From the NCBI GenBank assembly GCA_020056645.1, contig JAGVHJ010000197.1:1-6046 (forward strand): a stretch of DNA of 6,046 nucleotides, given 5' to 3'. The notes beneath the pieces were generated by a model that saw nothing but the letters and a program-made list of their open reading frames with translations, had not been told where the DNA came from and ran no database searches. The stretch is from Desulfobacterales bacterium. Lineage in GTDB: Bacteria > Desulfobacterota > Desulfobacteria > Desulfobacterales > JAHIVH01. The translations under genes and the position numbers were made by a program. Below are positions 1 to 6,033 of this stretch, piece after piece; position 1 is the first letter of the stretch, and the number at the start of each line of letters is the position of its first letter.

Positions 1-2
1 AG

Positions 3-77
3 ATCCGGAAGGCGATTATAGGCGACTTTTTTAATAGCTTTAAACAGGCGTTCTACGAAAAAAGGGATTCTAAATAG
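3..77 (+). CDS. Possible C-terminal end of an upstream gene (partial, unidentified)
   Basis: One forward frame is open from the window edge to a TAG at 75-77 and would encode a 24-residue tail (IRKAIIGDFFNSFKQAFYEK, then RDSK). The composition is protein-like, with alternating hydrophobic and charged residues that suit a terminal helix. The other two forward frames close sooner, after 6 and 10 codons. The tail is too short to assign to a family, and I do not recognise it as the end of a methylmalonyl-CoA mutase, which would be the expected neighbour. It could be chance, because a 24-codon open stretch in AT-rich DNA is not significant by itself. Confidence 0.3.
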   Translation: MRKAIIGDFFNSFKQAFYEKRDSK

Positions 78-240
78 CGCCCGAACGAAAACAAGGATTT
101 TTTTTCGAGTTCAAGGAAGGCGAAAATTTTAACCGCAGGAATACATTTAAGTATTTCGATGATTAAAATGTGAGTCTGACGCAACAATCGGGGAAAAAGA
201 GGGTTTTCGTTCAGGCGCTAAATAAAAACATAACACCCAC
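78..240. other. AT-rich leader upstream of the epimerase gene, no gene seen
   Basis: This stretch is visibly richer in A and T than the genes that follow and contains no convincing coding frame. An eight-T run lies at 98-105. The short arms around it (GAACGAAAA at 83-91 and TTTTCGAGTTC at 102-112) match only with a two-base bulge and do not make a normal terminator. A TAAAAT hexamer at 164-169 could act as a -10 box, but the hexamer 17 bases upstream (ATACAT) is a poor -35. The cluster promoter is probably here or further upstream, but I cannot place it. Confidence 0.4.
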
Positions 241-247
241 AAGGAGG
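241..247 (+). promoter_or_regulatory. Ribosome binding site that fixes the epimerase start
   Basis: AAGGAGG is a full match to the Shine-Dalgarno consensus and lies six bases before the ATG at 254. It decides against the longer in-frame GTG start at 170, which has no such site and would add 28 residues absent from the family. Confidence 0.85.
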
Positions 248-253
248 CTTTTC

Positions 254-658
254 ATGAAAATTCTCAAAATTGATCATCTTGGCATCGCTGTAAAGAGTAT
301 TGAACAGGGAAAAAATTTCTGGACCGATGTTCTGGGACTCCATATGGAAGGAACCGAAACAGTGGAAGCCCAGAAGGTGACCACCGCATTTCTTCCTGTG
401 GGAGAGAGCGAGGTGGAGCTTCTGGAATCCACGGCCCCGGATGGACCGGTGGCCAAATATATCGAAAAAAAAGGCGAAGGTATTCAGCATGTGGCCTTCC
501 GCGTTGAAAATATCGAACAGGCCCTGGCGGAGCTCAAGGAAAAGGGCATTCAGCTCATTGATGAAAAACCCCGAATGGGAGCGGGTGGCGCAAAAATTGC
601 CTTTCTCCACCCCAAAGCGACCAGCGGTGTCCTAGTGGAACTGTGTGAACGCGGATAA
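254..658 (+). CDS. mce: Methylmalonyl-CoA epimerase
   Basis: The 134-residue protein is the usual length of a bacterial methylmalonyl-CoA epimerase, a cytosolic metalloenzyme of the vicinal-oxygen-chelate (glyoxalase) fold that interconverts (S)- and (R)-methylmalonyl-CoA. Two beta-alpha-beta-beta-beta modules are readable, about residues 4-60 and 76-131. The opening DHLGIAV supplies His8, GIQHVAF supplies His79 and the closing VLVEL supplies Glu129, which match the family's metal ligands. The ELLES segment (56-60) and the GxGGAKIAFLHP segment (109-120) are also typical. The ATG at 254 is chosen because of the consensus ribosome site just upstream and because the family begins directly at the K-I-DHLGIAV strand. 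The meaB gene starts 24 bases after its stop, so the two are almost certainly cotranscribed. The epimerase links the carboxyltransferase product to the B12-dependent mutase. Glyoxalase I is the main alternative, but the motifs favour the epimerase. Confidence 0.93.
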   Translation: MKILKIDHLGIAVKSIEQGKNFWTDVLGLHMEGTETVEAQKVTTAFLPVGESEVELLESTAPDGPVAKYIEKKGEGIQHVAFRVENIEQALAELKEKGIQLIDEKPRMGAGGAKIAFLHPKATSGVLVELCERG

Positions 659-682
659 CGAATAGAGAATGGTGAGAGTCAA

Positions 683-1675
683 ATGATGGAACAAGATCCC
701 CAGTACTATGTGAAGGGCGTCCTTGAAAAAAACAAACGGATTCTCGCAAAGACCATAACGCTCATCGAGAGCTCCCGTCCGGATCATCAGATTCTCTCCA
801 GGCGGATTATGGAAGCCCTTCTTCCCCATACCGGAAGATCGGTGAGGCTCGGAATTACGGGCATCCCCGGCGCGGGGAAAAGCACCTTGATCGAGAGTCT
901 GGGGATGTTTCTCATCGAAAAAGGTCACCGGACTGCTGTCCTGGCGGTCGATCCTTCGAGCGCGAAAAGTGGGGGAAGCGTTTTGGCGGATAAAACCCGA
1001 ATGGAGCGCTTGTCCGCGGAAGAGAGCGCATTTATCAGGCCATCGCCCTCCGGCGGCACCCTGGGCGGGGTGGCTCGAAAAACAAGGGAGGCCATGCTGG
1101 TGTGCGAGGCCGCCGGATTCGATGTGATGATCATAGAGACCGTGGGGGTGGGTCAGTCTGAAACAACGGTCGCCTCCATGGTCGATTTCTTTCTCGTGAT
1201 CCTTATTTCCGGGGGCGGAGATGAGCTTCAGGGAATCAAGAAGGGCATTCTTGAGATGGCCGACGCCCTGGTCATCAACAAGGCGGACGGGGAGAACGCG
1301 GTGCGGGCCGCCCAGGCAAGGCAGCAGTATGAAACCGCCCTCCATCTGATTTCGCCCGCCTCCGCCAATTGGTCTCCTCCGGTCATGACGGCGAGCGCCC
1401 TTGAAATGAACGGCATCGCGCATATCTGGGAAACCGTGCTCGATCACCGGGACCGGTTTATAAAAAGCGGGGAATTTGAGTTGAACCGGAAAAAACAGGC
1501 GGTCTCCTGGATGTGGGCATTGATCGAGGAGGGCTTGAAAGAGCGGTTCCGGCTGAATAGAACCATCAGGGAGCGCCTCCCAGGATTGACCCACGATGTG
1601 GAGAAAGGGACAATCGCGCCCACCGCCGCGGCGGATGAGCTCTTATTTTATCTTGACAATGTCAAGACGATATAG
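683..1675 (+). CDS. meaB: MeaB/ArgK-type GTPase, methylmalonyl-CoA mutase chaperone
   Basis: The 330-residue protein matches the length of MeaB, the G3E-family GTPase that gates cobalamin loading and protects methylmalonyl-CoA mutase from inactivation (human counterpart MMAA). A helical N-terminus (1-52) leads into the G domain. The P-loop is GIPGAGKST at 60-68, DPSS lies at 90-93, the switch and Walker B segment ETVGVGQSE at 152-160, and the guanine-specificity motif NKAD at 199-202. The remainder (about 260-330) is helical and fits the dimerisation arm. The start has a GGTGAG site (671-676) six bases upstream. The next codon is also ATG, so the true start could be 686. Older databases call this family ArgK or LAO/AO transport kinase, a name that does not fit this context. 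Its mutase partner is not in the window. The last codons hold a perfect inverted repeat at 1651-1667. Confidence 0.94.
   Translation: MMEQDPQYYVKGVLEKNKRILAKTITLIESSRPDHQILSRRIMEALLPHTGRSVRLGITGIPGAGKSTLIESLGMFLIEKGHRTAVLAVDPSSAKSGGSVLADKTRMERLSAEESAFIRPSPSGGTLGGVARKTREAMLVCEAAGFDVMIIETVGVGQSETTVASMVDFFLVILISGGGDELQGIKKGILEMADALVINKADGENAVRAAQARQQYETALHLISPASANWSPPVMTASALEMNGIAHIWETVLDHRDRFIKSGEFELNRKKQAVSWMWALIEEGLKERFRLNRTIRERLPGLTHDVEKGTIAPTAAADELLFYLDNVKTI
1651..1667. promoter_or_regulatory. Perfect 17-base inverted repeat, possible operator
   Basis: TCTTGACA and TGTCAAGA are exact reverse complements around a single central A. The site covers the last codons of meaB, about 125 bases before the carboxyltransferase start. 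The left arm contains the -35 consensus TTGACA (1653-1658), but no good -10 box follows at 16-18 bases. It has the shape of a dimeric repressor site; as RNA it would fold into a 7-pair stem with a 3-base loop and no T run after it. A regulatory role is inferred only from symmetry and position. Confidence 0.3.
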
Positions 1676-1791
1676 AAGTTTATGGGGTTGGTTTTTAAGG
1701 AATTAAAATTTTCTAAAAGAGAGAATCCGGCATACACATTTTCTCTGACGTTTTTTGAGAAGCGACAGGGAGTTACGAAAGGATTGGTTAC
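1676..1791. other. AT-rich gap between meaB and the 12S-type gene
   Basis: This 116-base gap is the longest inside the cluster; the others are 24, 32 and 41 bases. It holds no gene. AGAGAA (1720-1725) can pair with TTCTCT (1741-1746), and TTCTC (1741-1745) can instead pair with GAGAA (1757-1761), so two short stems compete for the same bases. A T6 run at 1751-1756 follows the first stem after four bases. The stems are too weak to call a terminator or attenuator. The gap could hold a secondary promoter, but no clear -35/-10 pair is visible. AAAGGA at 1778-1783 serves as the ribosome site of the next gene. Confidence 0.4.
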
Positions 1792-3345
1792 ATGGCTACA
1801 GTTTCTGAAAAAATAGAAAAACTCAAAGCGCTTGAAAAAAAAATCCGCGGCATGGGCGGTGAAAAAGCTGTGGAAAAACACAAGAAAGACGGAAAACTGA
1901 CCGCCCGTGAGCGGCTGGATCATTTTTTTGATCCAGGCACATTCCGTGAAATCGACATGTTTGTAAGCCACCGGTGCGTCAACTTTGGCATGGAAAACGA
2001 GACGATTCCTTCAGACGGCGTCATCACCGGTCATGGCATGGTGGAGGGACGGCCGGTATTCGCCTTTGCCCAGGACTTCACCTCCAGGGCCGGAAGTCTT
2101 GGAGAGATGCACGCCAATAAAATCTGCAAGGTGATGGACATGGCCCTCAAGGCTGGCGTGCCTGTGGTGGGCATGAACGATTCCGGCGGCGCAAGAATTC
2201 AGGAGGGGGTGGACGCTCTTTTCGGATACGGCAACATCTTTTTTAGAAACTCCAACGCATCGGGGGTCATTCCTCAGATCTCGGCCATCATGGGGCCAAC
2301 GGCCGGCGGTGCGGTCTATTCTCCGGCCATGACAGACTTCATTTTCATGGTTAAAAATACGAGCTACATGTTCATCACTGGCCCGGAAGTCATCAAGTCG
2401 GTCACCGGCGAGCAGATCACCTTTGAAGATCTGGGTGGAGCAATGGCCCACAACGCCAAAAGCGGGGTCGCCCATTTCGCCTGTGAAAACGACGCGGACG
2501 CCCTCGCGCAGATCCGGAAACTCCTCTCGTATCTTCCCTCCAACAACATGGAAGATCCGCCGATTGTAGAGACCGGTGACGCCCCCCAGCGCAAATCGCC
2601 CGAGCTTGACACGATCATTCCGGACAGCCCCAACGCCTCCTACGACATGGAGGCCGTGATCAAATCCATTGTTGATAACGGAGAGTTTTTCCAGCCCCAC
2701 GAGTATTACGCCAAAAACATCCTCACCGGTTTCGCCCGGCTCAATGGAAGAAGCATCGGCATCATCGCAAACCAGCCCAAGGTCATGGCGGGCTGCCTCG
2801 ATGTGGACGCATCGGACAAAGCAAGCCGGTTCATCCGGTTTCTGGACGCCTTCAACATCCCGATCCTGACCATCGCGGATGTGCCCGGCTATCTTCCGGG
2901 AAGTCAGCAGGAGTGGGGAGGCATCATCCGGCATGGCGCCAAACTCCTCTGGTCCTATTCGGAGGCCACGGTTCCCAAACTCCTCCTGATCACCCGAAAA
3001 GATTACGGCGGAGCCTATATCGCCATGTCATCGAAGCATCTGGGCGCGGATATGGCCTTTGCCTGGCCCACGGCCGAAATCGCCGTCATGGGGGCCGCCG
3101 GCGCGGCCAACATCATTCACCGGAAGGAAATCAAGGATGCGGCCAACCCGGATCTGAAACGGAAGGAAAAAATCGACGAGTACAACGATCTCTTCTCAAA
3201 CCCTTACATAGCGGCGAACAGAGGCTATATCGATTCGGTGATTCTTCCCTCCGACACCCGCTCAAGGCTCATCGACGCCCTGGAAATCATGAGCGGCAAG
3301 AGAGAAATGAAACCAGCCAAAAAGCACGGTAATATTCCTTTATAA
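1792..3345 (+). CDS. 12S-type methylmalonyl-CoA/propionyl-CoA carboxyltransferase subunit (MmdA/PccB family)
   Basis: The 517-residue protein is a biotin-dependent carboxyltransferase acting on the CoA ester, probably moving a carboxyl group between carboxybiotin and propionyl-CoA/methylmalonyl-CoA. It has the two crotonase-like halves of the family. The N-half has ARERLDHFFDPGTF (38-51), NDSGGARIQEG (129-139) and the oxyanion-hole segment GPTAGGAVYSPAM (168-180). The C-half has DVPGYLPGSQQEWGGI (363-378), the second oxyanion segment RKDYGGAYIAM (402-412) and AWPTAEIAVMGAAGAAN (424-440). The end, KPAKKHGNIPL (507-517), is as I recall it in the Propionibacterium 12S subunit and MmdA. Residue 410 after GGAY is Ile, where recalled actinobacterial PccB has Asp, which also points to the 12S/MmdA group. 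The start follows AAAGGA by eight bases. No biotin carboxylase gene adjoins it, so transcarboxylation or decarboxylation is more likely than ATP-driven carboxylation by locally encoded subunits. Confidence 0.9.
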   Translation: MATVSEKIEKLKALEKKIRGMGGEKAVEKHKKDGKLTARERLDHFFDPGTFREIDMFVSHRCVNFGMENETIPSDGVITGHGMVEGRPVFAFAQDFTSRAGSLGEMHANKICKVMDMALKAGVPVVGMNDSGGARIQEGVDALFGYGNIFFRNSNASGVIPQISAIMGPTAGGAVYSPAMTDFIFMVKNTSYMFITGPEVIKSVTGEQITFEDLGGAMAHNAKSGVAHFACENDADALAQIRKLLSYLPSNNMEDPPIVETGDAPQRKSPELDTIIPDSPNASYDMEAVIKSIVDNGEFFQPHEYYAKNILTGFARLNGRSIGIIANQPKVMAGCLDVDASDKASRFIRFLDAFNIPILTIADVPGYLPGSQQEWGGIIRHGAKLLWSYSEATVPKLLLITRKDYGGAYIAMSSKHLGADMAFAWPTAEIAVMGAAGAANIIHRKEIKDAANPDLKRKEKIDEYNDLFSNPYIAANRGYIDSVILPSDTRSRLIDALEIMSGKREMKPAKKHGNIPL

Positions 3346-3377
3346 TCAGCCGGACAGAGCGCAAGTGGGGGGAACAC

Positions 3378-3593
3378 ATGGAAAAAAACAAGAAGATGGC
3401 CGCAGCCATGGCAGCGGTGACCGCTTACATCAAAACCGAGGAGGAGATGGCCTCCGCAGGGATGGAAATCGCTGCTCCGGCCCAGGCGGAATACAGGCAT
3501 TCGGGAATCTGGGGCGTGAGCGGCAGACAATCCCAGATGCAATTGCGTCATTTGATGCAGCTTCGAACATTTCAGAAATCAAAACTACGATAA
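3378..3593 (+). CDS. Small MmdE/OadG-tail-like protein of a carboxyltransferase complex (hypothetical)
   Basis: This 71-residue protein starts at an ATG preceded by GGGGGGAA (3367-3374) and lies 32 bases after the 12S-type gene and 41 bases before the 5S-type gene. An Ala-rich amphipathic helix, KKMAAAMAAVTAYIKTEEE (5-23), precedes a short variable Ala/Glu/Pro stretch (24-39). The protein ends in a basic segment with W45, GR at 49-50, M54, R57, MQ at 60-61, R63 and F65. From memory this two-part pattern resembles the soluble tail of OadG/MmdD/GcdD subunits and the tiny MmdE subunit of Veillonella methylmalonyl-CoA decarboxylase. The OadG-type membrane helix is absent. I infer a soluble linker or assembly protein joining the two carboxyltransferases. 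The reading frame is supported by its protein-like composition, ribosome site and conserved-looking position, but the assignment is by resemblance only. Confidence 0.68.
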   Translation: MEKNKKMAAAMAAVTAYIKTEEEMASAGMEIAAPAQAEYRHSGIWGVSGRQSQMQLRHLMQLRTFQKSKLR

Positions 3594-3619
3594 AAAACAA
3601 CGGAAATAATAAGGATGAT

Positions 3620-3626
3620 AAGGAGA
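3620..3626 (+). promoter_or_regulatory. Ribosome binding site that fixes the 5S-type gene start
   Basis: AAGGAGA lies eight bases before the ATG at 3635. The same frame stays open upstream to 3365, across the small gene, so this site is what marks the true start. The upstream 90 codons read as low-complexity basic sequence with no family resemblance. Confidence 0.8.
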
Positions 3627-3634
3627 CCTTTAAG

Positions 3635-5653
3635 ATGAGTGAGCACGATCAGGTAAAAATGACCAGCATGGACTACCGTCCGGAGAGGCCAAAGGCGGAG
3701 AATCCGATAAAAATAATGGATCTGACGCTGCGCGACGGTCACCAGTCCCTCTTTGCAACACGGGGACGGACCGAAGACATGATTCCCGTGGCTGAAAAAA
3801 TGGACCAAATCGGTTTCTGGGCCACGGAAACTTGGGGCGGCGCGACCTTCGACGCCACCCACCGGTTTTTAAACGAAGATCCCTGGGAAAGAATCAGGAC
3901 TCTCAAACGCTATTTCAAGAAGACCCCCTTTTCCATGCTCTTAAGGGCCCAGAATCTTGTGGGATACAGAAATTATGCGGACGATGTGGCCAAGGCCTTC
4001 ATGTACCGTTCGGTTGAAAACGGAATGGATATTTTCCGCACCTTCGACGCCCTGAACGATTACCGGAATTTCGAGACCGTTGTTCCCATCATCAAGGAGT
4101 GCGGCAAACATTTTCAGGGGTGTATCTGCTATACACTGACCGAACCCCGGCTGGGCGGAGAGGTCTACAACCTGGACTACTATGTGAACAAGGCCAAAGA
4201 GCTTGAAAAGATGGGGGCGGACACCATCTGCATCAAAGATATGGCGGGACTTCTGGCCCCCTACGACGCTTATAACCTCATCAAGGCCTTGAAGGCCGCC
4301 GTTGGCCTTCCCATTCATCTCCACAGCCATTTCACCTCCGGCCTCGCCTCCATGACCCACTTGAAGGCCATCGAAGCTGGGGTCGATATCGTGGACACCT
4401 GCATGACGCCCTATGCCTACCGGACATCCCACCCGGCCATCGAGCCCCTGGTCATGGCCCTGGTCGGAACCAACCGGGACACCGGGTTTGACATCAAAAA
4501 GCTGGCCGAGATCAACGAAATCCTTGAAAGCGAAATCATGCCCAAATACAAGCACCTTCTGGCGGACAACACGGTATCCATCATCGATATCAATGTGCTT
4601 CTCCACCAGACGCCGGGCGGCATGCTCTCGAACCTCATCAACCAGTTGAAGGAAATGGACGCGCTTGACAAAATCGACGCCGTCTACAAAGAGCTTCCCA
4701 GGGTTAGAAAAGATCTGGGCCAGATTCCCCTCGTGACTCCCACGAGCCAAATCGTGGGGGTACAGACCGTCAATAACGTCCTTCACGACAAAAACGGCGA
4801 ACGCTACACCATGATTACCGCTCAGGTGAAAGATCTCTGCTACGGCCTTTATGGAAAAACAGCCGTTCCCATCAATCCGGAGCTTCAAAAGAAGGCCCTG
4901 AAAGGATACTCAAGGGGCGAAGAGCCCATCACCTGCCGTCCCGCGGAGGTGATTGAACCCGAACTCGAAAAGGCCCGGGCCGAAATCAAGGAGCTGGCGA
5001 TGGATGAGGATGATGTGGTTCTCTACGCTCTCTATCCGGTGACCGGACGGAAGTTCCTGAAATGGAAATACGGCAAGGAGGAGCCGCCCAAGGAGGTTCT
5101 ACCCAAATCCCTGGAACAGGCCAAGGCCGAACTCGCCCTCATCGAAAAGGCGAAAAAAGGGCTGGTCGTTGAAAAGGCCAAACTCGAAAAAATGCCGGAG
5201 AAATCGGACGGCAAGAGAACCTTCAATGTATTTGTGGAAGATGAATATTATAAGGTGGAAGTGGATGAGGTCGGCGGACCGCCCGTGATCCGTTACGCGC
5301 AGCCGTTAGCTGCCCCGGCGGCGCCTGTCGCCTCTCAGCCAGTGGCCTTGACCCCCGCAGCGTCGCCTGCCGCGCCCCCCCTTCCGCCGCCGCCTCCGAA
5401 AGCAGCTCCGAAAAAAGCGGCTCCCGCCGGAGAGGTCAAGGGAGAAGAGGTCAAGGCTCCCATGCCGGGAATGATCGTCAATTATCCCAAAAAAGTGGGG
5501 GACACGGTTGAGAAGAACGAGACCGTCGTCATCCTTGAAGCCATGAAGATGGAGAACGCCCTGGCTGCTCCGGTCGGCGGAACCATCAAGGCCATCAACT
5601 TTGCAAGCGGAGATTCGGTTCCCAAAGACGCCGTGCTCCTCGTAATCGGATAG
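3635..5653 (+). CDS. oadA: 5S-type pyruvate/oxaloacetate carboxyltransferase fused to a biotin carrier domain (OadA family)
   Basis: The 672-residue protein catalyses carboxyl transfer between oxaloacetate/pyruvate and its own biotin. Residues 25-290 form the HMG-CoA-lyase-like TIM barrel. RDGHQS (33-38) contributes metal ligand Asp34, Lys201 in CIKDMAG is the lysine carbamylated in this family, and HLHSH (228-232) supplies the two histidine ligands, probably His230 and His232. The conserved carboxylase domain follows (about 300-510), including NLINQL and the GQIPLVTPTSQIVG segment (362-375). A short beta segment with FNVFVEDEYYKVEV (530-543) leads to an Ala/Pro linker (about 556-600) with five consecutive prolines at 584-588. 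The biotinyl domain (603-672) carries EAMKMEN, with Lys638 as the biotin site 34 residues from the end, the usual distance. Klebsiella OadA is about 596 residues, so the linker region is longer here. Neither the membrane subunit OadB nor a biotin carboxylase is nearby, favouring a transcarboxylase 5S-1.3S role. Pyruvate carboxylase subunit B is the main alternative. Confidence 0.92.
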   Translation: MSEHDQVKMTSMDYRPERPKAENPIKIMDLTLRDGHQSLFATRGRTEDMIPVAEKMDQIGFWATETWGGATFDATHRFLNEDPWERIRTLKRYFKKTPFSMLLRAQNLVGYRNYADDVAKAFMYRSVENGMDIFRTFDALNDYRNFETVVPIIKECGKHFQGCICYTLTEPRLGGEVYNLDYYVNKAKELEKMGADTICIKDMAGLLAPYDAYNLIKALKAAVGLPIHLHSHFTSGLASMTHLKAIEAGVDIVDTCMTPYAYRTSHPAIEPLVMALVGTNRDTGFDIKKLAEINEILESEIMPKYKHLLADNTVSIIDINVLLHQTPGGMLSNLINQLKEMDALDKIDAVYKELPRVRKDLGQIPLVTPTSQIVGVQTVNNVLHDKNGERYTMITAQVKDLCYGLYGKTAVPINPELQKKALKGYSRGEEPITCRPAEVIEPELEKARAEIKELAMDEDDVVLYALYPVTGRKFLKWKYGKEEPPKEVLPKSLEQAKAELALIEKAKKGLVVEKAKLEKMPEKSDGKRTFNVFVEDEYYKVEVDEVGGPPVIRYAQPLAAPAAPVASQPVALTPAASPAAPPLPPPPPKAAPKKAAPAGEVKGEEVKAPMPGMIVNYPKKVGDTVEKNETVVILEAMKMENALAAPVGGTIKAINFASGDSVPKDAVLLVIG

Positions 5654-5686
5654 CGGTCAAGCGCCCCTCTCTGATCGATTGCTCAT

Positions 5687-5728
5687 AAAAAAACCCTTTC
5701 CCCATCGATACAGGAGAGGGTTTTTTTT
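5687..5728 (+). terminator. Strong intrinsic terminator of the carboxyltransferase cluster
   Basis: A7-CCCTTTCC (5687-5701) pairs with GGAGAGGG-T7 (5713-5727), giving 15 pairs with one G-T wobble and an 11-base loop, followed by a further T. It starts 33 bases after the 5S-type stop codon. The A tract on one side and T tract on the other let it work in both directions, so it could also stop transcription that reads through from the opposing tRNA genes. Confidence 0.92.
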
Positions 5729-5791
5729 ATGACCCCATCCGGATGATCGATGACTCTTCTTCGGATGGTGACGGGGGGAGATTTTAAACGC

Positions 5792-5823
5792 AAAAGGGCG
5801 CTGACCAAATTGATCAGCGCCCT
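5792..5823 (-). terminator. Intrinsic terminator of the tRNA operon
   Basis: On the minus strand AGGGCGCTGA and TCAGCGCCCT form a perfect 10-pair GC-rich stem with a 9-base loop, spanning 5795-5823. The stem's last T is the first of four Ts (5795-5792), which are followed by GCGTTTAAAAT. It begins 39 bases after the 3' end of tRNA-Glu. The T tract is short, but the stem is strong and the placement fits. On the plus strand the hairpin is not followed by Ts, so it acts mainly for the tRNA transcript. Confidence 0.75.
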
Positions 5824-5862
5824 ATCAGTATGTTTTCAAAAGCCAAAGCTTTTGTTGCCATC

Positions 5863-5940
5863 TGGCGTCCCCAAGGGGATTCGAACCCCTGTCGCCGCCG
5901 TGAAAGGGCGGTGTCCTGGGCCGGGCTAGACGATGGGGAC
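5863..5940 (-). tRNA. tRNA-Glu (anticodon TTC)
   Basis: The minus strand folds into a complete cloverleaf of 78 bases including an encoded CCA. The acceptor arm GTCCCCA pairs with TGGGGAC, the discriminator is G, and the anticodon stem CCGCC/GGCGG encloses CTTTCAC with anticodon TTC. The T arm AGGGG/CCCCT encloses TTCGAAT. The D arm GTCT/GGAC includes one wobble. It lies 17 bases downstream of tRNA-Lys on the same strand and is probably cotranscribed with it. Confidence 0.97.
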
Positions 5941-5957
5941 ATCATCATTTGTTTTTC

Positions 5958-6033
5958 TGGTGGGCCGTACTGGACTCGAACCAGTGACTCTCTGCTTAAA
6001 AGGCAGATACTCTACCGTCTGAGTTAACGGCCC
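5958..6033 (-). tRNA. tRNA-Lys (anticodon TTT)
   Basis: The minus strand gives a complete 76-base cloverleaf with encoded CCA. The acceptor arm GGGCCGT pairs with ACGGCCC, the discriminator is A, and the anticodon stem TCTGC/GCAGA encloses CTTTTAA with anticodon TTT. The T loop is TTCGAGT in a CACTGG-type stem with CCAGT. Its promoter and any further upstream tRNAs lie beyond the window edge. Confidence 0.97.

Noticed and set aside
83..112. Possible terminator around the T8 run upstream of the epimerase
   Set aside because: The arms match only with a two-base bulge, and the T run lies inside the hairpin, not after it.
170..253. In-frame GTG extension of the epimerase by 28 residues
   Set aside because: There is no ribosome site before 170, the extra residues are not part of the family, and a consensus AAGGAGG lies six bases before the ATG at 254.
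632..1594. Long minus-strand open frame opposite meaB (320 codons)
   Set aside because: It is a shadow of the meaB codon pattern. The predicted protein has an unnatural composition rich in His, Arg, Gly and Pro, and the plus strand has clear GTPase motifs.
2011..2934. Long minus-strand open frame opposite the 12S-type gene (307 codons)
   Set aside because: Antisense shadow of a strongly conserved gene; no recognisable domain and no ribosome site supports it.
3365..3634. In-frame upstream extension of the 5S-type protein by 90 residues, overlapping the small gene
   Set aside because: The added sequence is Gly/Arg-rich with no domain resemblance, while the ATG at 3635 has a good AAGGAGA site and begins where the family normally begins. 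The small gene in the other frame is the better use of this DNA.
3941..4888. Long minus-strand open frame opposite the 5S-type gene (315 codons)
   Set aside because: Antisense shadow with His/Gly/Val-rich low-plausibility sequence over conserved plus-strand catalytic motifs.
5830..6027. Plus-strand 65-codon open frame across the tRNA region
   Set aside because: It reads the antisense of both tRNA genes; the GDSNP and WTRTSDS strings are the usual artefacts of translating tRNA T-arm and anticodon-arm sequence.
5863..6033. tRNA genes as a possible integration (attachment) site
   Set aside because: No integrase, duplicated tRNA end or direct repeat of the T arm is present in the window.
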